Assembly (NCBI GenBank): GCA_964647625.1
Contig: CAZYHZ010000018.1
Location: 8,660 to 72,659 of the forward strand
Direction: 5' to 3'
DNA from: DASRJG01 sp964647625
GTDB taxonomy: Bacteria > Acidobacteriota > Polarisedimenticolia > Polarisedimenticolales > DASRJG01
Length of the DNA stretch: 64,000 nucleotides
Shown here: piece by piece, positions 18,261 through 26,323 of the stretch
Numbering within the stretch: the first letter of the stretch is position 1
How the letters are laid out: every line of letters starts with the position of its first letter
Notes under the pieces: model-generated
The model's input: the letters and a program-made list of their open reading frames with translations, nothing else
What the model was told of the DNA's origin: nothing
Databases searched by the model: none
Translations under genes and position numbers: made by a program

Positions 18261-19402
18261 AGCGTCGCGGTGATCATTTCGAGCGTGAGGCCGAGGCCCG
18301 CCTCGAAGATCCCCGGCGGTGGAAGAAGGCTCAACACCAGGAAGCCCTCTTTCTCGAAATCGAAGAAGTAGCCCGGCTGTACGGCGACCCCGTGCTTCTC
18401 GAGGAGCGTGAGCGCTAAAGCCTCTTCGCCGATCACGCTGGGATAGCGAAGCACCACGCTCCAGCCGGCCGCAGGAGGTAGAACTGCGACACCGGGCACG
18501 CGCCCTCCCATCAGTCGCGCGGTCGCCAGGTTCTCGCGGCAGCGCGCGCGGATGGCCTCCTGCACGGGGGCGGAGCGCGCGAGGATCTCCGGAAGCGCGT
18601 CCTGGATCGGTGTCCCGACCGACAGGTAGTTGTCCGCGATGAAGGTCAACCCGGAGAGGGCGCGATCGACGTCGCCTTCGGGGCCGTTGACGACGATCCA
18701 CGACAGCTTGAGCTGCGGGAGGCCGCGGCTCTTCGACAACCCCGAGAGCGTGAACGTCAGGCCGGATCGGCGTGACGCGAAAGTTCGGGCCGGCGCCTGG
18801 TCGGACAGAGGGTAGTCGAGGAAGACTTCGTCGACGATCAGCGGCCGCTCGCCGGCCCCGTCGCGACGCGCCAGCGTCTCGATCCCCTCGGGCGACATCC
18901 AGGATCCGGTCGGATTGTTGGGATGGACGACGATCGCGGCGCGCGCGTGCGCGGCGGAGCCCGTCTCGAGCGGCCGAGGCTGCCAGTCGTGGGCGGGGTC
19001 GAGATGATAAGGGAGCGCTCGCAGGCCATCCAGCGCAGCGAGGTGCTCGAAGAGTGGATAGGAGGGCACGGGGACGAGCACGCTCTCGCCGGGCGGGCAT
19101 AGCAGCTTGAAGAGAAAGCTGTAGGCCTCGCTCGACGAGGCGGCCAGGACCACGCGGTCCGGATCGACGGTGACGCCGTGAGCCTCGTATTCCGCCGCGA
19201 TCGCCTCCCGCGCGCTGCGAAGCCCTTGCGCATCAGGCCTGTAGATCAGCGCCGCCGGATCTCGCAGCGGATCGAGCAGCCCGCGCGGGTAGGGGAGGTC
19301 GCACACGGTGGGATTGCCGACCGTCAGGTCGTACGGGATCTCACCCCGCGAGACGCGCGCCCGCGCGAGCGGCGTCGGCGTCAAATCGTCCGGATAGCGC
19401 AC
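18257..19402 (-). CDS. PLP-dependent class I/II aminotransferase
   Basis: 381 residues. V-H-P-N-N-P-T-G (substrate and cofactor contacts), V-D-E-V-F-L-D-Y (Asp to the pyridine N) and S-G-L-S-K-S-R-G (Schiff-base Lys, about residue 231) identify a fold type I aminotransferase of the AspC-like group. The C-terminal G-V-A-V-Q-P-G-Y-F-F-D-F is like those in valine/alanine-type transaminases. The start is GTG with no SD: a GGGGACAGTCCCC repeat lies 1 base upstream, so the native leader may have been replaced. Its stop lies in the inverted repeat at 18098-18260. Confidence 0.85.
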   Translation of the reverse strand: MRYPDDLTPTPLARARVSRGEIPYDLTVGNPTVCDLPYPRGLLDPLRDPAALIYRPDAQGLRSAREAIAAEYEAHGVTVDPDRVVLAASSSEAYSFLFKLLCPPGESVLVPVPSYPLFEHLAALDGLRALPYHLDPAHDWQPRPLETGSAAHARAAIVVHPNNPTGSWMSPEGIETLARRDGAGERPLIVDEVFLDYPLSDQAPARTFASRRSGLTFTLSGLSKSRGLPQLKLSWIVVNGPEGDVDRALSGLTFIADNYLSVGTPIQDALPEILARSAPVQEAIRARCRENLATARLMGGRVPGVAVLPPAAGWSVVLRYPSVIGEEALALTLLEKHGVAVQPGYFFDFEKEGFLVLSLLPPPGIFEAGLGLTLEMITATL

Positions 19403-19403
19403 G

Positions 19404-19425
19404 AGGGGACAGTCCCCTTTTTCTT
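19404..19425. repeat. solo copy of the GGGGACAGTCCCCTTTTTC repeat unit
   Basis: These 22 bases are identical to 35401-35422 in the large palindrome. The unit is itself a small dyad (GGGGAC-A-GTCCCC) plus a T-tract. It sits between divergent genes, touching the aminotransferase start. Confidence 0.75.
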
Positions 19426-19476
19426 GAAAATACGCAAGCGGTGCTACGATCGGAGCGGATTCCCCAGGCGACGCCG

Positions 19477-19944
19477 ATGCAAACGCAGATCATGCTCCGC
19501 GAAGTCATCGACTCCGACCTTCCTCACTTTTTCGATTTCCAGCGCGATCCCGAAGGGGTGAGGCTCGCTGCCGTCCAGTCGCGGGACTCCGAGGCCTTTG
19601 CCATCCACTGGCGGAAGATCCTGGCGGACCCGGCCACCGTGCTCCGCACGATCGTCCACGAGGGCGAGGTCGTCGGGCATCTCGTGAGCTTCGACATCAC
19701 GGGGCATCGGGAGGTCGGTTACTGGATCGGAAGGGCGTACTGGGGGCGCGGCGTGGCGTCCCGCGCCCTGGCCGACTTCCTGACGGTCGAGACACGCCGC
19801 CCGCTCTATGGGCACGTCGCCAAGCACAATGTGGCCTCACGGCGCGTCCTCGAAAAATGCGGCTTCACGCTCGAAGGCGAGGACCCGGACTTCGCTCGCG
19901 CCGGCGGCGCGGCGATCGGAGGCTACGTCTTCAAGCTCGGGTGA
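19477..19944 (+). CDS. RimJ/RimL-type GNAT acetyltransferase
   Basis: 155 residues. The V-G-Y-W-I-G-R-A-Y-W-G-R-G-V-A-S-R-A-L block is the acetyl-CoA loop, followed by H-V-A-K-H-N-V-A-S-R-R-V-L-E-K-C-G-F, the strongly conserved C-terminal motif of the Acetyltransf_3 branch. Members acetylate protein N-termini or small molecules. The ATG at 19477 is used because the domain begins right after it; the open frame reaches a GTG at 19441. It is convergent to truA with 7 bp between stops. Confidence 0.8.
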   Translation: MQTQIMLREVIDSDLPHFFDFQRDPEGVRLAAVQSRDSEAFAIHWRKILADPATVLRTIVHEGEVVGHLVSFDITGHREVGYWIGRAYWGRGVASRALADFLTVETRRPLYGHVAKHNVASRRVLEKCGFTLEGEDPDFARAGGAAIGGYVFKLG

Positions 19945-19951
19945 CGCGGCT

Positions 19952-20743
19952 TCAACGCTCTTTCGACACCGGCACGACGGCCGCGAGCAGCGGAAGCGGC
20001 GCATCTCCCGCGTAGAGGACGCGCTCCAGGAACAATCCCGACGGCGGCGCCGTGAACGGGGCCGTCGCCTCCGGCCGGCCTCCCGACCGCACGAGACTCG
20101 TGAACTCGGTCTCGGACATCTCGCCGCTGCCCACCCGGACGAGGGTTCCGACGACCCGGCGCACCATCTTCCACAGGAAATGCGATGCTGCGAGACGGAC
20201 CAGGATCAGCGCACCGTCTTCCACGACCTCGGCGCGCTCGACCTTGACCCGCGTCGAGGGCTGATCCTGCGGCCGCTCGCAAAACACGGCGAAATCGTGA
20301 TGGCCCGGAAGGACCGAAGCCGCACCCGCGATCTTCGCGACGTCGAGCGGCCGCTTGATCCACCAGACGCTGCGCTTGGCGAGCGCGGTGCGCCGCGTCG
20401 AGAGCTGATAAACGTACGAGCGGAGGACCGCGTCGTGCCGCGAGTGGAAGCGCTCCGGCGCCGCTCGCAGGCCGAGCACGTGAATGTCGTGCGGCAGGGC
20501 GTCGTTGACGGCGAGCCGGAACCGCCGGGGATCGACCGCCTCGCGAAGGCGCAGGTGCGCGACCTGATGAGCCGCGTGCACGCCGGCGTCGGTTCGGCCC
20601 GCGCCCCCGATCTCGACGATGTCCGCCCCGGCGGCGAGGATCGCACGCCGCAGCTCGCCGGTCACGGAGCGGGCGTTCTGCTGCTCCTGCCAGCCGCGAT
20701 ACCGGGTCCCTTCGTATTCGAGATCGAGGCGATAGGTCGGCAC
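19952..20743 (-). CDS. truA: tRNA pseudouridine(38-40) synthase
   Basis: 263 residues, the usual TruA length. The catalytic loop G-A-G-R-T-D-A-G-V-H-A places the Asp at residue 52. R-S-Y-V-Y-Q-L and H-D-F-A-V-F-C are also family motifs, and F-L-W-K-M-V-R-R-V-V-G-T is diagnostic. It converts uridines 38-40 of the anticodon arm to pseudouridine in the cytoplasm. The start is GTG, 7 bases after the DUF547 stop. It is the last gene in a run beginning at the DJ-1 family gene. Confidence 0.94.
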   Translation of the reverse strand: MPTYRLDLEYEGTRYRGWQEQQNARSVTGELRRAILAAGADIVEIGGAGRTDAGVHAAHQVAHLRLREAVDPRRFRLAVNDALPHDIHVLGLRAAPERFHSRHDAVLRSYVYQLSTRRTALAKRSVWWIKRPLDVAKIAGAASVLPGHHDFAVFCERPQDQPSTRVKVERAEVVEDGALILVRLAASHFLWKMVRRVVGTLVRVGSGEMSETEFTSLVRSGGRPEATAPFTAPPSGLFLERVLYAGDAPLPLLAAVVPVSKER

Positions 20744-20750
20744 GATCGGG

Positions 20751-21539
20751 TCACTTCGCCCCGTTCAGGCCCCAGTCGTATTCCGCGAACTCGAGCTTGA
20801 CCTTGTCGGAGGTCGACGCCTCCGCGGCGTCCGCCGGCCCGTACTTTCCGATGAACGCCGCGGCGCCGCCAACGGCTTTGAAGTCGTCCGCGTACCAATC
20901 GAAGATCTTCGGCGCCACGAACGTGACGTGCCCGCCCTCGCGCCGGATCTCCACGACTCGCGGTGCCGCGAGGAACGCCCGGCAGGCGTCGTCGAGCTGG
21001 GAGTCGAGCGCCGCCGCGGCGAAGGGCGTCAGGTGCAACGGCGGGCAGGATCGAGCCCCGCAATTGAGCGCGCAGTGCACACGCGGATCTTTGGACTCTT
21101 CGCGGATGCGCTTTTCGAGGTCGTTCAGGCTCAGCACCCTTCCATTGAGGTTGATCGTCCCGCGACTGAAGATCTCCGCGGAGTTGGCCTTCTTCGACAG
21201 GTCCTTGATCGACGAGCGCGGGTTGGAGTACAGGATCATCTCGAGAACCTTCGAGTTGTAGAGATTGATCAGGACGGCTTCGCGCTCGGCGGGCGACAGC
21301 GATTCGACGTCGGTGCTGCGGTAGTTCATGACGACCTCGGAGATCGCCTTGAGGTCGGCGCCGGACGAGCGCCAGGCCTCGTATTTCACACCGCGAGTCG
21401 TGGCGTACTGCCCGAGCAAGCCTTCGTAGGTGCGCGTGGCGCTCTCCACGTCGGCGCAAACCGGAGCGACGAGTGCCGCGAGGAGGAGCACGAGAGCGAT
21501 GCGCGGGACGAGCGGTGTGCGGCGGAAACCGTCATTCAT
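20751..21539 (-). CDS. DUF547-family secreted protein
   Basis: 262 residues with a signal peptide (about residues 1-29, ending A-P-V-C-A). The A-L-N-C-G-A-R-S-C-P-P-L motif near residue 160 and I-N-L-Y-N near residue 95 are the fingerprints of DUF547, a family of unknown biochemical role found in bacteria and in plant and ciliate proteins. Its ATG overlaps the stop of the small membrane-protein gene by 8 bp, so they are translationally coupled. I make no claim about activity. Confidence 0.82.
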   Translation of the reverse strand: MNDGFRRTPLVPRIALVLLLAALVAPVCADVESATRTYEGLLGQYATTRGVKYEAWRSSGADLKAISEVVMNYRSTDVESLSPAEREAVLINLYNSKVLEMILYSNPRSSIKDLSKKANSAEIFSRGTINLNGRVLSLNDLEKRIREESKDPRVHCALNCGARSCPPLHLTPFAAAALDSQLDDACRAFLAAPRVVEIRREGGHVTFVAPKIFDWYADDFKAVGGAAAFIGKYGPADAAEASTSDKVKLEFAEYDWGLNGAK

Positions 21540-21882
21540 CGTCGGCCTCGAGATGGAAACGATGGAGGAACCGATGCACGATCGGCCCGAACATCACGCC
21601 CGCGATCACGAGGACCGCGAGCCCGCTGTAGAGCGCGTAGATGCCGGCGAACAGCTTCCCCGCGGTCGTCACCGGCTGGAGCAGCGGCCCCATGCCGGAC
21701 AGGATCATCGACGCGTTCAGGAACGAGTCGAGCCAATTGAGCCCTTCCGTGCGGTGATAGCCCGTCATGCCGGCGGCGAGCGAGATCCCGATGATCGCAA
21801 ACGCCGCCGCGAAGCTCGCCGCGAGGCGCCTGAGGAAGACGGCCCGCGGCGCCAGCGGTTCGGTGTGTGTCTCCAAGTCCAC
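21532..21882 (-). CDS. small two/three-helix membrane protein, function unknown
   Basis: 116 residues from a GTG start preceded by GAGGAGG 11 bases upstream. Hydrophobic segments lie at about residues 20-42 and 80-105, with a weaker one at 55-70. The G-L-N-W-L-D-S-F-L-N-A-S-M-I-L-S-G-M-G-P segment resembles the pore-side stretch of two-helix channel-like small membrane proteins, but I would not assign a function. It follows the EXPERA-like gene by 23 bp and overlaps DUF547. The frame continues upstream opposite the neighbour, where it is not credible as protein. Confidence 0.6.
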   Translation of the reverse strand: MDLETHTEPLAPRAVFLRRLAASFAAAFAIIGISLAAGMTGYHRTEGLNWLDSFLNASMILSGMGPLLQPVTTAGKLFAGIYALYSGLAVLVIAGVMFGPIVHRFLHRFHLEADDE

Positions 21883-21905
21883 CTCGGCCGGGGCCTCCTC
21901 GCCCG

Positions 21906-22409
21906 TCAGCGTGCGAACGGATGCTCGCGACGCATCCTGGCGATCACCGCGATCGGAAACAAGAGCCAGGGAAGGTTCGCGGCGACCACCAGGCCCGGAG
22001 ACGGCGTCGGCGTCGCGCCGCGAAGCTCCTCGAAGAGTATGACGGTGACGATCGCCATCATCATCCCCGCCCAGACGAAGCACGGAATCCGGATCCAGCT
22101 CCTCCCGCGCCAGAATGCCACGATCGCGGCGAGGTAGAACGGGCCGAAGACGAGGGAGTCGATCCAGATCGTCGCGCGGTACCACGTCGCGCGCGCCCAG
22201 ACGACCGGATCGAACGAGCGGGCCCACCAATGGATCGCATCGACCGCGAAGCGCGGCGGCCATGCGGGGTACGCAAAGTGGGCCGGATCGGGGATGACGA
22301 TCTGCTCGATGTCGATCATGTAGGTGATGAACGCGAAGTTGATCGCCCAGAAAGCGAGAAAGACGCCGTCGTACGGCCGCCGCGACAGGGGCACGGCCGC
22401 GTCGGTCAC
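21906..22409 (-). CDS. EXPERA/emopamil-binding-like four-helix membrane protein
   Basis: 167 residues with four hydrophobic helices. The order of conserved features is an N-terminal D near helix 1, then W-Y-x-x-x-x-x-x-x-D-S-L-V-F-G-P-F-Y, then W-I-R-I-P-C-F-V-W, then I-L-F-E-E-L, then N-L-P-W-L-L-F-P-I-A. This parallels TMEM97/sigma-2 and EBP-type EXPERA proteins, which bind sterol-like ligands in eukaryotes. The bacterial role is unknown. The GTG start overlaps the acetyltransferase stop (GTGA). Confidence 0.6.
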   Translation of the reverse strand: MTDAAVPLSRRPYDGVFLAFWAINFAFITYMIDIEQIVIPDPAHFAYPAWPPRFAVDAIHWWARSFDPVVWARATWYRATIWIDSLVFGPFYLAAIVAFWRGRSWIRIPCFVWAGMMMAIVTVILFEELRGATPTPSPGLVVAANLPWLLFPIAVIARMRREHPFAR

Positions 22410-22852
22410 GACGTCTCTCCGAGATCCCGGATCATGACGGTGTGCCAGCCGCTCGGCTCGAGCAAGAACGGCTCGCCGGCGCTGACGAAGCCCGCCTTCT
22501 CGTAGAAGCCTCGCGCGCTCACGCGGGCATTGCACCACATCCATCGGGCGCCATGCTGCGAAGCGGCGCGGACGCCGGCCTCGACCAGCGCCCGGCCGGC
22601 ACCGGATCCGCGTCGCTGCGGAAGCGTCGCCATTCCCCGCAGCCGCCATGACGGGGCGTTCGGGCGCAGGGGACACTCCTCGGGGAAGAACGTCGCCACG
22701 CCGGCGAGGTCGGCGCCTTCGAACGCGCCGAAATGATGCGTGTCCGGGTGTTCGTCGAAGTCGAAGATCGTGCTCTCCGGCGGCAGCCCGGCTCGGAGGA
22801 CGGGATGGCGCACCGAGCGAGCTTGCTCCACCGTGATGCGCCGGACGTCCAT
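22406..22852 (-). CDS. GNAT N-acetyltransferase
   Basis: 148 residues. The acetyl-CoA loop is seen as M-A-T-L-P-Q-R-R-G-S-G-A-G-R-A-L, followed by W-C-N-A-R-V-S-A-R-G-F-Y-E-K-A-G-F, the usual end of small GNAT domains (ElaA/YitI-like). The start at ATG 22852 fits the domain, though the SD is weak. It lies downstream of osmC and is coupled to the EXPERA-like gene. Substrate unknown. Confidence 0.8.
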   Translation of the reverse strand: MDVRRITVEQARSVRHPVLRAGLPPESTIFDFDEHPDTHHFGAFEGADLAGVATFFPEECPLRPNAPSWRLRGMATLPQRRGSGAGRALVEAGVRAASQHGARWMWCNARVSARGFYEKAGFVSAGEPFLLEPSGWHTVMIRDLGETS

Positions 22853-22887
22853 GAGCCGGACGATCTTGGCCGACCGGCCCTCCGCTC

Positions 22888-23313
22888 TCAGCGCTCGAGC
22901 TTGGCGTCGAGCGTGATCGGCACGCGCAGCGCCCTCGAGACGGGACAGCCTTCCTTCGCGGCATTGGTGGCGGAGCGGAATGCGTCCTCGCTGCCTCCGG
23001 TCGCCTTGACGAGCGTGTTCAGGTGCACTCCCGTGATCGAGAAGCCGCTGTCGCCTTTTTCGAGGCTGACGGTCGCCGTCGTCTTGATGCGCTCCGGCTG
23101 CATCCCCGCGTTGCCGAGCTGCGCCGAGAGCGCCATCGAGAAGCACCCCGCGTGCGCGGCGGCGATCAGCTCTTCGGGATTCGTGCCGGGGCTGTTTTCG
23201 AAACGCGTGCTGAACGAGTATTGAGCTTCCACGAGAACGCGGCTGTCGGTCGAGAGCACCCCGCGGCCGTCTTTGAGGCCGCCCGTCCACACCGCTGACG
23301 CCGATCGCTTCAT
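22888..23313 (-). CDS. osmC: OsmC/Ohr-family peroxiredoxin
   Basis: 141 residues. The two redox cysteines lie in A-H-A-G-C-F-S-M-A (C57) and E-G-C-P-V-S-R-A-L (C123), the arrangement of OsmC thiol peroxidases that reduce organic hydroperoxides. The N-terminal M-K-R-S-A-S-A-V-W-T-G-G-L-K-D-G-R-G is characteristic of OsmC rather than Ohr. SD GGAGG lies 7-8 bases before the ATG. It is 25 bp after the DJ-1 gene, suggesting an oxidative-stress pair. Confidence 0.9.
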   Translation of the reverse strand: MKRSASAVWTGGLKDGRGVLSTDSRVLVEAQYSFSTRFENSPGTNPEELIAAAHAGCFSMALSAQLGNAGMQPERIKTTATVSLEKGDSGFSITGVHLNTLVKATGGSEDAFRSATNAAKEGCPVSRALRVPITLDAKLER

Positions 23314-23338
23314 CAGATCACCTCCGGGAATTCGTTCA

Positions 23339-23983
23339 TCATACCCCGCGCCGACCGTCTTCGCCCCGGCCGAGAAACGGGTACTCGATGTACCGCGCGG
23401 TTTCGTCCGCCACCGCTTGGCCGCAATACGCGGCGACCACCGCGAACGCCATGTCGATTCCGGCCGCGACCCCCGCCGACGTCGTAACGACGTCGTGGAC
23501 CACGCGCCGGTCGCCCTCGACGGTGATCGATCCGTCCATGGCGCCCAGATTTTCGAGCGCGCTCCAGTGGGTCGTCGCGCGCCGGCCCGCAAGCAGCCCC
23601 ACCTTCGCGAGCAAGAGCGCACCCGTGCACACCGACGTGACGCGTTCTGCGGACGCCGCCGCGCGCGTCAGCCACTCGAGGGTCGGTGCGTCTTCGAGCA
23701 GCGGGCGCGTGCCGAAGCCGCCGGGCACGACGAGGATGTCGATCGGCGGAGCGCTCGAGACATCGTGGTCGGGGACGACACGGAGGCCCCCGACGGCGAC
23801 GATCGGACCCGGCCGCGGCGAGACGGTGAAGACGTCGAAGGGCGCGGACTCGTCCGACCGGCGCGAGGCCGTGCCGGGAACGAGGCGCGTCCTCGAGAAG
23901 ACCTCGAAGGGCCCCGCGAAATCGAGCACCTCGACGTCGTCGAACACGAGAATGCCGACGGACCGTTTCCTCTCATGCGTCAT
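23339..23983 (-). CDS. DJ-1/PfpI (class I glutamine amidotransferase-like) protein
   Basis: 214 residues. I-D-I-L-V-V-P-G-G-F-G-T-R precedes the nucleophile elbow S-V-C-T-G-A-L-L-L-A (C119), with T-T-H-W later. This is the layout of isonitrile hydratase-like and GATase-1-like DJ-1 proteins; the N-terminal half of AraC-type GlxA regulators is similar, but no DNA-binding domain follows. The ATG at 23983 lacks a good SD, and a GTG at 24013 is possible. It heads the run osmC, GNAT, EXPERA, small membrane protein, DUF547, truA. Confidence 0.8.
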   Translation of the reverse strand: MTHERKRSVGILVFDDVEVLDFAGPFEVFSRTRLVPGTASRRSDESAPFDVFTVSPRPGPIVAVGGLRVVPDHDVSSAPPIDILVVPGGFGTRPLLEDAPTLEWLTRAAASAERVTSVCTGALLLAKVGLLAGRRATTHWSALENLGAMDGSITVEGDRRVVHDVVTTSAGVAAGIDMAFAVVAAYCGQAVADETARYIEYPFLGRGEDGRRGV

Positions 23984-24029
23984 GGGGGGCGCGATGCTAG
24001 CACCGTCCTGCACGGACTAGAATCCCGTG

Positions 24030-24635
24030 ATGGACCTGCCGCCGTTCGATCCGCAGCCGGTCGTCCTGCAAGGGGCTCACGCGCGCCTCGAGCCTCTGGC
24101 ACCGTCCCATGCGTCGGACCTGTTCGACGCCGGCGGCGACGACGCGACCTGGGCGTACATGCCTCGAAGCGCCCTGCGATCGATCGGCGATGCGGAGTCG
24201 ATGATCCGCGAAGCCGTCGCCGCGACCGATGCCGGAGACGAGGTCGCTTTCGCGATCGTCGCGCTGCCGTCCGGGGCCGCGGTCGGCTCGACGCGCTACC
24301 TCGACGTTCAACGGGCTCACCGCGCGCTCGAGATCGGCTGGACGTGGGTCGGCGCGCCGTGGCGGAGGACGCCGATCAACACCGAGTGCAAGCTGCTCCT
24401 CCTGCGTCACGCGTTCGAGACCCTGGGGGCGCACCGCGTGACGCTCAAGACCGACGCGCGCAACGAGCGGTCCCGGCGGGCGATCGAGCGGCTGGGAGCG
24501 GTGAAGGAAGGGACGCTGCGGCGCCATCGCATCTGTCCGGACGGCTTCGTCCGGGACACCGTCTATTACGGGATCCTCGACCGCGATTGGCCGGCCGTGA
24601 AGGACGGCCTCCTGGCGATGCTGGCCCCGCGATGA
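24030..24635 (+). CDS. RimJ/RimL-type GNAT acetyltransferase
   Basis: 201 residues. The segments L-E-I-G-W-T-W-V-G, W-R-R-T-P-I-N-T-E-C-K and V-T-L-K-T-D-A-R-N-E-R-S-R-R-A-I-E-R-L-G-A define the Acetyltransf_3 group. The acetyl-CoA loop is less glycine-rich than usual, as in many members of this subgroup. The start is the ATG at 24030; a GTG immediately before it is in frame. Its stop overlaps the start of the TMTC-like gene (ATGA). Substrate unknown. Confidence 0.8.
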   Translation: MDLPPFDPQPVVLQGAHARLEPLAPSHASDLFDAGGDDATWAYMPRSALRSIGDAESMIREAVAATDAGDEVAFAIVALPSGAAVGSTRYLDVQRAHRALEIGWTWVGAPWRRTPINTECKLLLLRHAFETLGAHRVTLKTDARNERSRRAIERLGAVKEGTLRRHRICPDGFVRDTVYYGILDRDWPAVKDGLLAMLAPR

Positions 24636-26323
24636 GCGCCGCCACGCGCCGCGCTCTGATCGCGGCGGGGCTCGCGCTCGTGGTCGTCCTGGTCTTCGGC
24701 CGGGCGGTGGGGTACGGCTTCGTCGAGCTCGACGATCACGGCTACGTCGCCGACAACCCGAACGTTCTCGAAGGCGTTTCCCCTCACGGGCTCGCGTGGG
24801 CCGCCACGACGTTCAAACAGGCCAACTGGCACCCTCTGACCTGGATCTCGCTCATGATCGACGCATCGTTGGGCGGAGGCCGGCCGGCGATGTTTCACGC
24901 CGGCAACATCGCGTGGCACGCCGCCGCAACCGTTCTCCTCTTCTTGTTCCTGGCTCGCGCAACCGGCTGCGGGGGGCCATCCGCCGCCACGGCTCTCTTG
25001 TTCGCGATCCATCCGCTCCGCGTCGAATCGGTCGTCTGGATCGCGGAGCGGAAGGACGTGCTGTCGATGGCGCTCGGCTTCGGTGCGCTCTACGCCTGGG
25101 CTTCGTGGGTCGAGCAGCCGTCCGGGCGGCGCTACGCGGCGGCGCTCGGGTTGTTCGCCGCATCGCTTCTCGCCAAGCCGACGCTCGTCAGCCTGCCTCT
25201 CCTGATGCTGCTGCTCGACCGCTGGCCGTTCGATCGATTCGATCTCGCAGCGCGCACGCGCGAGAAGATCCCATTCTTCGCCTGCTCCGCGGGAAGCGCG
25301 GCGCTCACGTTCGTCGCGCAGTCGCGCGGAGGCGCGGTCTCGGGGCTCACCGCGTTTCCCCTCGCCGTCCGGCTGCAAAACGCCGCCGTCGCCGCGGTCG
25401 ACTACCTCCGCCTGACGGTCTGGCCTCATCCGCTCGCGACGCCGTACCCTTACGACGCCTCCCGCTTGACCCCCGCGCGCGTGGGAATCAGCGTCGTCAT
25501 TCTTGCCGTCCTCACCCTGATGGCGGCCCGGGCCTGGAAGTCCCGCCCTCACCTCGCCGTCGGGTGGGGTTGGTTCCTGGTGAGCCTGCTTCCGGTGATC
25601 GGCATCGTGCAGGTCGGCTCGCAATCGATGGCCGACCGCTACACGTACCTGCCGCTCGTCGGTCCGGTCTGGGCGCTCGCGTGGGAGCTGTACCTCCGGT
25701 GGAAGCCGGCGGCGGCGACGGCGGCGATCGCGATTCCGGCCGCAGCGCTTGCGGCCGTCGCGTTCGTGCACACCGCGCTCTGGCGGGACACGCGCACACT
25801 GCTCACGCACGCCATCGCGGTCACCGGACCGAATGCCATCGCGCATCAAGGATTGGCGTGGGACCACGTTCGCGGGAAACGCTTCGAGGAGGCGATCCCC
25901 GAGTTCAGGAGTGCGATCGCGATCTACGAGCCGTACGCACAAGCGTGGACGGGCCTCGGTGAGGCGGAGCGAGAGCTCGGGCGGCTCGACGAGGCGATCG
26001 CCGCGTACCGCCGCGCGCTCGGGTACGGCGCGGATGACGGCGAGGTCCGATCGAAGCTCGCCGCCGCGCTGACCTCCCAGGGAACGACGAGGATGCGCGC
26101 GGGGGACGCCGCAGGGGCCGAAGTCTCGCTGCGGGAGGCGTTATCGGTCATCCCCGACAACGCGCCGGCTCATGCGGCGCTGGGGGTCGTGCTCGCGCGC
26201 GCCGGCCGGCTCGACGATGCCGAGCGGGAGCTGACCCGAGCTCTGAGGCTCGATCCGGGAAACGCGGGCTTCGCGGGAAATCTCGATCGCATCCGCGCGA
26301 TGAAGGTCGGGGCACCCCGCTAG
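24632..26323 (+). CDS. TMTC-like multi-pass membrane protein with TPR repeats (second copy)
   Basis: 563 residues with about 9-10 membrane helices (residues 1-390) then three to four TPR units (about 400-560). The acidic pair is in V-E-L-D-D-H-G-Y-V, then N-W-H-P-L-T-W, then H-P-L-R-V-E-S-V-V-W-I-A-E-R-K-D, the commonest bacterial form of this GT-C-like family. A lipid-sugar glycosyltransferase role is inferred. It shares architecture with 13161-15074 but has a shorter TPR tail. Its stop overlaps that of the convergent squalene synthase-like gene within CTAG. Confidence 0.75.
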   Translation: MSAATRRALIAAGLALVVVLVFGRAVGYGFVELDDHGYVADNPNVLEGVSPHGLAWAATTFKQANWHPLTWISLMIDASLGGGRPAMFHAGNIAWHAAATVLLFLFLARATGCGGPSAATALLFAIHPLRVESVVWIAERKDVLSMALGFGALYAWASWVEQPSGRRYAAALGLFAASLLAKPTLVSLPLLMLLLDRWPFDRFDLAARTREKIPFFACSAGSAALTFVAQSRGGAVSGLTAFPLAVRLQNAAVAAVDYLRLTVWPHPLATPYPYDASRLTPARVGISVVILAVLTLMAARAWKSRPHLAVGWGWFLVSLLPVIGIVQVGSQSMADRYTYLPLVGPVWALAWELYLRWKPAAATAAIAIPAAALAAVAFVHTALWRDTRTLLTHAIAVTGPNAIAHQGLAWDHVRGKRFEEAIPEFRSAIAIYEPYAQAWTGLGEAERELGRLDEAIAAYRRALGYGADDGEVRSKLAAALTSQGTTRMRAGDAAGAEVSLREALSVIPDNAPAHAALGVVLARAGRLDDAERELTRALRLDPGNAGFAGNLDRIRAMKVGAPR

